5,052 bases of DNA from JBBSEZ01 sp038239195 (lineage in GTDB: Bacteria; Planctomycetota; Planctomycetia; Gemmatales; Gemmataceae), in assembly GCA_038239195.1 (NCBI GenBank), contig JBBSEZ010000595.1, forward strand, positions 1 through 5,052. Reading direction: 5' to 3'. Positions 1-5,052 of the stretch are shown here, piece by piece. The position numbers and the translations under genes were made by a program. Numbering within the stretch: the stretch's first letter is position 1; the number at the start of each line of letters is the position of its first letter. Below the pieces are notes generated by a model. That model was not told the origin of the DNA. It worked only from the letters and a program-made list of their open reading frames with translations, and did not search any database.

Positions 1-32
1 CCCTCCTGAGCCGTCCGGACGGCTCAGGAGGG
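1..32. terminator. Perfect 32-nt palindrome, candidate hairpin terminator of an upstream gene
   Basis: Positions 1-16 are the exact reverse complement of 17-32, with no unpaired centre. In RNA this would fold into a GC-rich stem of about 14 bp with a four-base CCGG loop. It lies about 90 bp before sucB, so it may end or attenuate transcription arriving from an upstream gene, plausibly sucA. No T-tract follows, so a standard intrinsic terminator is uncertain. It could instead be a processing site, a protein-binding palindrome or one copy of a dispersed repeat. It touches the window edge and may extend further left. Confidence 0.45.
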
Positions 33-82
33 CCGTCCTACAGCAAACCAAGTCCTGCCGCTCGCCTAAGAAAGGGGACAGG

Positions 83-102
83 AGTCAGGGCCAGTCAGGG
101 CT
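83..102. repeat. Two tandem 10-bp repeats (agtcagggcc / agtcagggct)
   Basis: The decamer starting at 83 recurs at 93 with one mismatch in its last base. The repeat lies in the sucB leader just upstream of the ribosome binding site. It follows an 'aaaggggacagg' string at 71-82. No function is evident. Positions 33-82 hold nothing else I can support. Confidence 0.4.
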
Positions 103-112
103 CTTGACCAAC

Positions 113-120
113 GAGGGAGA
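113..120 (+). promoter_or_regulatory. Ribosome binding site of sucB
   Basis: The purine-rich GAGGGAGA lies four bases before the ATG at 125, a good Shine-Dalgarno position. It supports the ATG at 125 over the in-frame TTG at 104, which would add seven residues (Met, then TNEGER) that do not belong to the lipoyl domain and would place this site inside the coding region. Confidence 0.75.
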
Positions 121-124
121 GCGA

Positions 125-1402
125 ATGGCCGTCAAGATCGAAGTGCCGGCGGTGGGGGAGTCGGTGAGCGAAGGAGTGCTGTCGCGCTGGGTGAAGGCAA
201 ACGGCTCCCTGGTGAAGGCCAACGACGTGGTGGCCGAACTGGAGACCGACAAGGCCACGCAGGAACTGCGCGCGCCCGCGAGCGGCGCCCTGTTCATCAG
301 CGTCCCCGAAGGGCAGAAGGTCGCCCCCGGCGCGGTCATCGGCACCATCGAGGACGCCTCCCGAGCGACCGTCGCCCCTCCTTCGAGCGGCGACGGCCAG
401 CGGCCCGCGGCGGCGCCCCCCGCGCCGGCCGAGAAGGCCGCGCCGCGCGGGGAGGTGCTGCTCAGCCCCGCTGCCCGCCAGGTCGCCGCCGACAAAGGGG
501 TGGACGCGGGGGGCCTGACCGGCACCGGCCGCGGGGGGCGCGTCATCAAGGAGGACGTCCTCGCGCACGTCAACGACCAGCCCGCGCCGAAGGCCGAGCC
601 CGCTCCTGCTCCCGAGGCCATCGTGCCGCCGGCCATGTCGTCGCCGCCGGTGATCTCGCCGCCCCTGGCGATCCCGATGGAAGCAGCGCCGGCCCCGTCG
701 GGGCCACGGGAGACGCGGCAGAAGATGACGCCGATCCGGCAGCGCATCGCGGAGCGGCTCTTGAGCGCCCAGCAGAACGCGGCGATCCTGACGACGTTCA
801 ACGAGGCCGACCTCTCGGCCGTGATGGCGCTTCGGGCGCGCTTCAAGGAGACGTTTCAGAAGAAGCACGGGGTCGGGCTGGGCTTCATGGGCTTTTTCGT
901 CAAGGCATGCGTCGAGGCGCTCAAGGCGTTCCCGGCGGTCAACGCGCGTATCGACGGCAGCGACGTCGTGTATGCCCACTACTATCATTTCGGCGTGGCG
1001 GTCAGCACCGAGAAGGGGCTGATGGTGCCGGTGCTGCGCGACTGCGACCGGCTGAGCTTTGCCCAGATCGAGAAGGGCATCGCCGAGATGGCCGGGCGCG
1101 CCCGGGAGGGGAAGATCGGCGTCGCCGACCTGCAAGGCGGAACGTTCACGATCACCAACGGCGGGACGTTCGGCTCGCTGCTCTCGACGCCGATCCTGAA
1201 CCCGCCGCAGAGCGGCATTTTGGGGATGCACGCCATCCAGAAGCGCCCGGTGGTGGTGGACGATCAGATCGTCATTCGGCCGATGATGTACCTGGCGCTG
1301 TCCTACGACCACCGGATCATCGACGGGCGCGAGGCGGTCAGCTTTTTGGTGCGCGTCAAGGAGTGCGTCGAGGCGCCGGAGCGCCTGCTGTTGGAGGCCT
1401 GA
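125..1402 (+). CDS. sucB: Dihydrolipoyllysine-residue succinyltransferase, E2 of 2-oxoglutarate dehydrogenase
   Basis: This 425-residue cytoplasmic protein is the E2 core of the 2-oxoglutarate dehydrogenase complex in the TCA cycle. It transfers succinyl from lipoamide to CoA. Visible domains are: an N-terminal lipoyl domain (about 1-77) with lipoyl-lysine K43 in ETDKAT; a Pro/Ala-rich linker (about 79-110); a peripheral E3/E1-binding domain (about 112-149, starting LLSPAARQVA); a second Pro/Ala linker (150-195); and a catalytic domain (about 197-425). The catalytic domain ends with the SYDHRIIDG motif, giving active-site H396 and D400. The single lipoyl domain and the TFNEADL and GFMGFFVKA strings fit succinyltransferase better than acetyltransferase. 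It is slightly longer than the roughly 405 residues of E. coli SucB, with extra length in the linkers. The start is ATG 125 with a good ribosome binding site. The E3 gene follows after 154 nt on the same strand. No key residue is missing. Confidence 0.94.
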   Translation: MAVKIEVPAVGESVSEGVLSRWVKANGSLVKANDVVAELETDKATQELRAPASGALFISVPEGQKVAPGAVIGTIEDASRATVAPPSSGDGQRPAAAPPAPAEKAAPRGEVLLSPAARQVAADKGVDAGGLTGTGRGGRVIKEDVLAHVNDQPAPKAEPAPAPEAIVPPAMSSPPVISPPLAIPMEAAPAPSGPRETRQKMTPIRQRIAERLLSAQQNAAILTTFNEADLSAVMALRARFKETFQKKHGVGLGFMGFFVKACVEALKAFPAVNARIDGSDVVYAHYYHFGVAVSTEKGLMVPVLRDCDRLSFAQIEKGIAEMAGRAREGKIGVADLQGGTFTITNGGTFGSLLSTPILNPPQSGILGMHAIQKRPVVVDDQIVIRPMMYLALSYDHRIIDGREAVSFLVRVKECVEAPERLLLEA

Positions 1403-1406
1403 GAAT

Positions 1407-1535
1407 TAGCCACAGATGAACACAGATGAACACGGATAAGACGTCGGAATCAAGGACGGCGGTCTCGACGGCCTTCTCCCTGGTCTTCGTTTGTCCTCTG
1501 CCTTATCTGTGTTCATCTGTGTGCATCTGTGGCTA
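1407..1535. repeat. Long imperfect inverted repeat built from cacagatgaa-type decamers
   Basis: The left arm (1407-1440) and right arm (1502-1535) are 34 nt each and match as reverse complements at 32 of 34 positions. A 61-nt middle (1441-1501) separates them. Each arm is TAGC followed by three 10-bp units: two close copies of cacagatgaa, then a diverged ggataag-ending unit. From memory, very similar strings are scattered between genes in planctomycetes and other environmental bacteria, which suggests a small non-autonomous mobile or REP-like element. No transposase and no clear target-site duplication is visible. It sits between the E2 and E3 genes, so a transcript across both would carry a long hairpin just before the lpd ribosome binding site. 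Confidence 0.85.
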
Positions 1536-1546
1536 TTTCCTCTCCC

Positions 1547-1551
1547 GGAGG
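1547..1551 (+). promoter_or_regulatory. Ribosome binding site of lpd
   Basis: GGAGG lies five bases before the ATG at 1557. This fixes the start of lpd and rules out the in-frame TTG at 1491, which lies in the middle of the inverted repeat. The site is only 11 nt beyond the right arm of that repeat, so folding of the arm could influence access to it. Confidence 0.8.
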
Positions 1552-1556
1552 CAGCG

Positions 1557-2972
1557 ATGGCGGAGCGTTTCGACCTGATCGTGATCGGGGCAGGCCCGGG
1601 CGGCTACGTTGCCGCCATCCGGGCGGCGCAGCTCGGCAAGCGCGTGGCATGCGTCGAGAAGCGCGGGGCCCTGGGCGGGACGTGCCTGAACGTCGGCTGC
1701 ATCCCCAGCAAGGCGCTGCTCGACTCCAGCGAGCTGTACGCCCAGGCGCGCTCGCACTTCGCCCGCCACGGCATCCAGGTTGGCGACGTCAAGCTCGACC
1801 TGGCCGCGCTCATGGCCCGCAAGGACGGCGTCGTCAAGGGGCTCACGCAGGGCGTTGCCGGCCTGTTCAAGAAGAACAAGATCGTGCCCTACGTCGGCGA
1901 GGCGCGCCTGGCGGGCCCCTCCGAGGGCGAGGTTCGCCGCGTCGTCGTCAAAGGTGCCGGCGGCGAGGAGGTGCTCGAGGGCAAGGCGGTGCTGCTGGCG
2001 ACGGGGAGCGAGCCGGCCGGGCTGTCGGCCTTGCCGTTCGACGGCCGCAACATCGTCAGCTCCACCGAGGCGCTCGCCTTCGACAAGGTGCCGCACCATC
2101 TGATCGTGGTGGGGGGCGGCTACATCGGGCTGGAGCTCGGCTCGGTGTGGTGCCGGCTGGGGGCGAAGGTGACGGTGGTGGAGTTTTTGCCGCGCATCCT
2201 GCCGCTGGGCGATGCGGAGATTGCCGAGGCGCTGCACAAGTCGCTGGTCAAGCAGGGGCTGACCATCCACCTCGATACCAAGGTGACGGGGGCCGGGACG
2301 CAGGCGGGACAGGTGGTCGTCAGCGCCAGCCACAAGGGCGAGGACGTGCGCTTCCAGGGCGACAAGGTGCTGGTGTCGGTCGGCCGGCGGCCCTACGTGA
2401 CGGGCCTGGGGCTGAAGGAGGCGGGAGTTGTTGTCGAGGAGAAGACGGGGCGCGTCGCGGTCGATGAGAACTTCGAGACGAACGTGGAGGGGGTCTACGC
2501 CATCGGCGATCTGATTCATGGGCCGATGCTGGCCCACAAGGCGGAGGACGACGGCATCGCCTTCGCCGAACGGCTGGCGGGGATGAAGACGCACGTGAAC
2601 TACGACACGGTGCCGAGCGTGATCTACACCTGGCCGGAGGTGGCCAGCGTCGGGCCCACGGAGGAGGAGCTGAAGAAGGGCGGGCGCGACTACAAGGTCG
2701 GCAAGTTCTTTTTCAAGGCCAACGGCCGGGCGATCGCCATGGACGAGACCGAGGGCTTCGTGAAGGTGCTGGCCGACAAGGACACCGACCGGCTGCTGGC
2801 GGTGCATATTTTTGGGCCCCGCGCGTCCGACATGATTGCCGAGGCGGTGACGGTGATGGAGTTCGCAGGCAGCGCCGAGGACGTCGCGCGCATCTGTCAC
2901 GCGCACCCGACGCTGTCGGAGGCGTTCCGCGAGGCGGCGCTGGCGGTGGAGAAGCGGGCGATTCATTCGTGA
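1557..2972 (+). CDS. lpd: Dihydrolipoamide dehydrogenase (E3)
   Basis: This 471-residue cytoplasmic flavoprotein reoxidises dihydrolipoamide on E2 with FAD and passes electrons to NAD+. Sequence evidence: FAD-binding GAGPGG at 11-16 after a hydrophobic strand; the redox-active disulfide C43/C48 in GGTCLNVGCIPSK; NAD-binding GGGYIG at 186-191, with acidic E209 ending the second strand (VTVVEF), which favours NAD+ over NADP+; the second FAD-contact motif GVYAIGD at 312-318; and the C-terminal dimer domain with the catalytic pair H450 and E455 in HAHPTLSE. Length is normal for the family. Its position directly after sucB argues that it serves the 2-oxoglutarate dehydrogenase complex, though E3 is often shared with pyruvate dehydrogenase or other lipoyl complexes. 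ATG 1557 is preceded by GGAGG. A TTG start at 1491 would add 22 residues read from the upstream repeat and is rejected. Confidence 0.96.
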   Translation: MAERFDLIVIGAGPGGYVAAIRAAQLGKRVACVEKRGALGGTCLNVGCIPSKALLDSSELYAQARSHFARHGIQVGDVKLDLAALMARKDGVVKGLTQGVAGLFKKNKIVPYVGEARLAGPSEGEVRRVVVKGAGGEEVLEGKAVLLATGSEPAGLSALPFDGRNIVSSTEALAFDKVPHHLIVVGGGYIGLELGSVWCRLGAKVTVVEFLPRILPLGDAEIAEALHKSLVKQGLTIHLDTKVTGAGTQAGQVVVSASHKGEDVRFQGDKVLVSVGRRPYVTGLGLKEAGVVVEEKTGRVAVDENFETNVEGVYAIGDLIHGPMLAHKAEDDGIAFAERLAGMKTHVNYDTVPSVIYTWPEVASVGPTEEELKKGGRDYKVGKFFFKANGRAIAMDETEGFVKVLADKDTDRLLAVHIFGPRASDMIAEAVTVMEFAGSAEDVARICHAHPTLSEAFREAALAVEKRAIHS

Positions 2973-2984
2973 AGACCAGGCCGG

Positions 2985-3005
2985 CCCGCCCGGCGCGAGG
3001 GCGGG
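2985..3005. terminator. GC-rich stem-loop after lpd
   Basis: CCCGCCC (2985-2991) pairs with GGGCGGG (2999-3005) around a 7-nt loop. It starts 12 nt after the lpd stop codon, a sensible place for a terminator. No T-run follows, so this is a weak call and could be a chance result of high GC content. Confidence 0.3.
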
Positions 3006-3074
3006 GGCGGCAGTAGGCCCCCAGGTCGAGCCGTTCCTCCCTCACATCCTCAAGACCGCCTCCCTTCCGCGAAC

Positions 3075-3102
3075 GGGCCACCTCCTCCGGGGATGGTGGC
3101 CC
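3075..3102. terminator. Stem-loop in the convergent intergenic region
   Basis: GGGCCACC (3075-3082) pairs with GGTGGCCC (3095-3102) across a 12-nt loop. It lies between the convergent ends of lpd and the LRR gene, so it could act on transcripts from either side. There is no T-tract on either strand. It is a low-confidence candidate. Confidence 0.3.
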
Positions 3103-3114
3103 CTGGCGGATGAG

Positions 3115-3157
3115 GCCCCAGTTCGCCACGCCAAACAGGGGCGCCGCGAACTGGGGC
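3115..3157. terminator. 12-bp perfect stem-loop, candidate bidirectional terminator
   Basis: Positions 3115-3126 pair perfectly with 3146-3157, and the loop is 19 nt. The stem begins 12 nt beyond the stop codon of the minus-strand LRR gene and lies 142 nt beyond the lpd stop. Convergent genes often share one hairpin that ends both transcripts. No T-run follows on either strand, so it may work with Rho or only protect the 3' ends. It is the strongest of the three hairpins in this gap. Confidence 0.45.
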
Positions 3158-3169
3158 GTGCCGTCTCAC

Positions 3170-5050
3170 CTACAGCCGAACGCGGTCGCCGAAGCGGCTG
3201 CGTAGCGCCTCCACCCCCTCCTCCCCGATGGCATTATCGTCCAGGTTGAGCTCGGCGAGCCGTGCCAGGTTGGGAGAGCCCGCCAGCGCCTGCGCCCCCT
3301 CCTCCCCGATGCCGTTGGCGCGCAGCTCGAGGGAGGTAAGCCGTGCCAGGTGGGGCGAGGCCGCCAGCGCCGCCGCGCCTGCCTCCCCGATGCCGTTATC
3401 ATCCAGGTTGAGGGAGGCGAGTCGTGCCAGGTGGGGCGAGGCCGCCAGTGCCTGTGCTCCAGCATCCCCGATGTCGTTGCCGCTCAGGTCGAGGGAGGCG
3501 AGCTGTGCCAGGTGGGGCGAGGACGCCAGCGCCTCCGCCCCCGCCTTCTCGATGGCGTTGCCGCCCAGGTCGAGGTAAGTGAGCCGTGCCAGGTGAGGCG
3601 AGGCCGCCAGCGCCTGCGCACCTGCATCCCCGATGTCGTTATCGTCCAGGTTGAGGGAGGTGAGCCGTGCCAGGTGGGGCGAGGCCGCCAGCGCCTGCGC
3701 CCCCGCCTCCCCGATGGCGTTATCGTCCAGGTTGAGGGAGGTGAGCCGCGCCAGGTTGGGCGAGGCCGCCAGCGCCTGCGCACCCGCCTCCCCGATGCCG
3801 TTGGAGTACATGCTGAGGGAGGCGAGTCGTGCCAGATGGGGAGAGGTCGCCAGCGTGACCGCCCCCGCATCCCCGATGGCGTTATCATCCAAGTTGAGGG
3901 AGGTAAGCCGTGCCAGGTTGGGCGAGGACGCCAGCGCCTCCACGCCCGCCAACTCGAGGGCGTTGCCACCCAGGTTGAGGGAGGCGAGCCGTGGCAGGTG
4001 AGGTGAGGTCGCCAGCGCCCGCGCCCCCGCCTCCCCGATGCCGTTGCCCCACAGGTGGAGGAAGGCGAGCCGTGCCAGGTGAGGCGAGGCCGCCAGCGCC
4101 TGCGCCCCCGCCTCCCCGATCGCGTTACCATCCAGGTCGAGGGAGGTGAGCTGGGCCAGGTTGGGCGAGGCCGCTAGCGCCTCCGCCCCCGCCTCCCCGA
4201 TGTCGTTGTAGCCCAGGTCGAGGTAAGTGAGCCGTGCCAGGTGAGGCGAGGCCGCCAACGCCTGCGCCCCTGCCTCCCCAATCGCGTTATCCTCCAGGTT
4301 GAGGTCGTCGAGCCGTGCCAGGTTGGGCGAGGCCCCCAGCGCCTGCGCCCCCGCATCCCCGATGCCGTTGCCGCGCAGGGAGAGGTAGATGAGCCGCGCC
4401 AGGTGGGGAGAGTCCGCCAGCGCCTCCGCCCCCTCGTCCCCGATGGCGTTATTATCCAAGTTGAGGGAGGCGAGCCGTGCCAGATGAGGCGAGCCCGCCA
4501 GCGCCTCCGCCCCCTCGTCCCCGATCGCGTTATCATCCAGAGTGAGGTAAGTGAGCCGTGCCAGGCGGGGAGAGCCCGCCAGCGCCTCCGCCCCCTCCTC
4601 CCCGATGCCGCTCAGTTGGAGGGAGGTGAGGAGGCCGAGGTATGGCCAGGCCAACACGGAATCGACATCTCCTTCCAGCTCTGTCACCGTCAGCCCCTCC
4701 AGCCACGCCAACGCCCCAGGCCCCGCCGACCCCAGCGCGTGGAGCGGCACCGCCCCGGCCACCTCGGCTTGCAGCAGCCCCCGCCACCAGGACCACTTCA
4801 CCCCCGGCAGGCCGCGCAACGGCCCCAGCCACTCCGACCCGTGCGCCTCCTGTAGCTCCCCCTCGCGCTGCTCGAGCACGGCCCGCTCGGGAGCGCCTGC
4901 GGGGAGGCAGGTAAGGCGGACCTGTAGGCGCACGAACTCGGCCTGTTCGAGCCGGCCTTCGTCCTCCAGCCAGTCGGCCAGGATCAGCCGTAGGGGGTCG
5001 TCCTCGGGCTCCTCGCGGATGGCGTGCAGGAAGGCGTCTTCGGGAGTCAT
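3170..5050 (-). CDS. TIGR02996-type domain protein with ribonuclease-inhibitor-like leucine-rich repeats
   Basis: This 626-residue protein has no visible signal peptide or membrane segment, so it is probably cytoplasmic. Residues 1 to about 46 (starting MTPEDAFLHAI, with LRLILADWLEDEG) resemble TIGR02996, the short N-terminal domain found beside repeats in Gemmata-like planctomycetes. Residues 47-115 form a linker with EAHGSEWLGPL and a Trp-rich WSWWRGLL stretch. A diverged LRR-like cap follows (about 117-140), then a 25-residue unit (141-165) that has lost two residues including the ladder Asn. Sixteen units of exactly 27 residues fill 166-597, and a final unit ends in FGDRVRL. The consensus is LxxLxLxxNxIGxxGAxALAxSPxLAR, a ribonuclease-inhibitor/NLR-type LRR predicted to form a curved solenoid that binds another protein. 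The partner and role are unknown. The ATG is two bases from the window edge, so its ribosome binding site is unseen; the start is supported because TIGR02996 proteins normally begin at this point. It is convergent with lpd. Confidence 0.88.
   Translation of the reverse strand: MTPEDAFLHAIREEPEDDPLRLILADWLEDEGRLEQAEFVRLQVRLTCLPAGAPERAVLEQREGELQEAHGSEWLGPLRGLPGVKWSWWRGLLQAEVAGAVPLHALGSAGPGALAWLEGLTVTELEGDVDSVLAWPYLGLLTSLQLSGIGEEGAEALAGSPRLARLTYLTLDDNAIGDEGAEALAGSPHLARLASLNLDNNAIGDEGAEALADSPHLARLIYLSLRGNGIGDAGAQALGASPNLARLDDLNLEDNAIGEAGAQALAASPHLARLTYLDLGYNDIGEAGAEALAASPNLAQLTSLDLDGNAIGEAGAQALAASPHLARLAFLHLWGNGIGEAGARALATSPHLPRLASLNLGGNALELAGVEALASSPNLARLTSLNLDDNAIGDAGAVTLATSPHLARLASLSMYSNGIGEAGAQALAASPNLARLTSLNLDDNAIGEAGAQALAASPHLARLTSLNLDDNDIGDAGAQALAASPHLARLTYLDLGGNAIEKAGAEALASSPHLAQLASLDLSGNDIGDAGAQALAASPHLARLASLNLDDNGIGEAGAAALAASPHLARLTSLELRANGIGEEGAQALAGSPNLARLAELNLDDNAIGEEGVEALRSRFGDRVRL
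3260..4555 (-). repeat. Tandem array of sixteen 81-bp units encoding LRRs
   Basis: The array holds sixteen consecutive units of exactly 81 bp with no indels, flanked by a shortened 75-bp unit at 4556-4630 and a terminal unit at 3173-3259. Units 11 (3665-3745) and 12 (3584-3664) differ at only 5 of 81 positions by hand comparison. Because 81 is a multiple of three, gain or loss of whole units would keep the frame open. This also explains the several long repetitive open frames seen in other frames and on the other strand, which I treat as shadows. Confidence 0.93.
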
Positions 5051-5052
5051 CG

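Noticed and set aside
104..109. TTGACC as a sigma-70 -35 box
   Set aside because: A matching -10 about 17 bp downstream would fall inside the sucB coding sequence, where no TATAAT-like sequence is present.
104..124. TTG start for sucB that adds seven residues
   Set aside because: The ATG at 125 has a well-placed GAGGGAGA and starts directly with the lipoyl-domain sequence MAVKIEVP.
95..1312. Long minus-strand open frame opposite sucB
   Set aside because: It is Arg/His-rich with no recognisable domain and lies antisense to a clear E2 gene. Long antisense frames are expected at this GC content.
1533..2966. Long minus-strand open frame opposite lpd
   Set aside because: Same reason: it mirrors the E3 coding sequence, has no family features, and the plus strand has every E3 motif.
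2713..3129. Minus-strand frame covering the lpd end and the intergenic gap
   Set aside because: Low-complexity Pro/Arg-rich translation without domains. Most of it is antisense to lpd.
2973..3169. Hairpins in the convergent gap considered as a tRNA or structured RNA gene
   Set aside because: No cloverleaf arms, T-loop motif or CCA-type end could be found. The stems are separate simple hairpins.
3260..4555. Regular repeats considered as a CRISPR array
   Set aside because: The whole 81-bp unit is conserved, with no repeat-spacer alternation, and it is coding.
3228..4855. Repetitive plus-strand frames and extra minus-strand frames across the LRR array
   Set aside because: The 81-bp period keeps any stop-free frame open through the array. 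Only the minus frame ending at 3170 gives a known fold with conserved Leu and Asn positions.

Overview
The window comes from a GC-rich bacterium, most likely a planctomycete of the Gemmata type. The lineage call rests on the minus-strand gene, whose N-terminus looks like the TIGR02996 'repeat-companion' domain, a family I know mainly from Gemmata-like planctomycetes. That domain is fused to ribonuclease-inhibitor-like leucine-rich repeats (LRRs). The tandem 'cacagatgaa' intergenic repeat also fits an environmental planctomycete-like genome. The lineage is inferred, not proven.

Layout: positions 1-124 are a leader with a perfect 32-nt palindrome at the window edge, a short direct repeat and a clear ribosome binding site. 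Positions 125-1402 (+) encode the E2 subunit of 2-oxoglutarate dehydrogenase (sucB). Positions 1403-1556 are an intergenic gap almost filled by a long imperfect inverted repeat. Positions 1557-2972 (+) encode dihydrolipoamide dehydrogenase, the E3 subunit (lpd). Positions 2973-3169 are a convergent intergenic region with three GC-rich stem-loops. Positions 3170-5050 (-) encode a 626-residue LRR protein in which sixteen 27-residue units are written in an 81-bp tandem DNA repeat.

The two plus-strand genes work together. E2 carries succinyl groups on a lipoyl-lysine swinging arm and passes them to CoA, and E3 reoxidises the resulting dihydrolipoyl group with FAD and NAD+. The E1 gene (sucA) would be expected upstream, outside the window. 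The LRR gene is convergent to this pair and shows no functional link to it.

Most of the window is ordinary central metabolism. The parts worth a second look are the hairpin-forming repeat between the E2 and E3 genes, and the LRR array, which is conserved on its structural positions and variable on its presumed binding face. I see no clear evidence of a wholly new multi-gene system.
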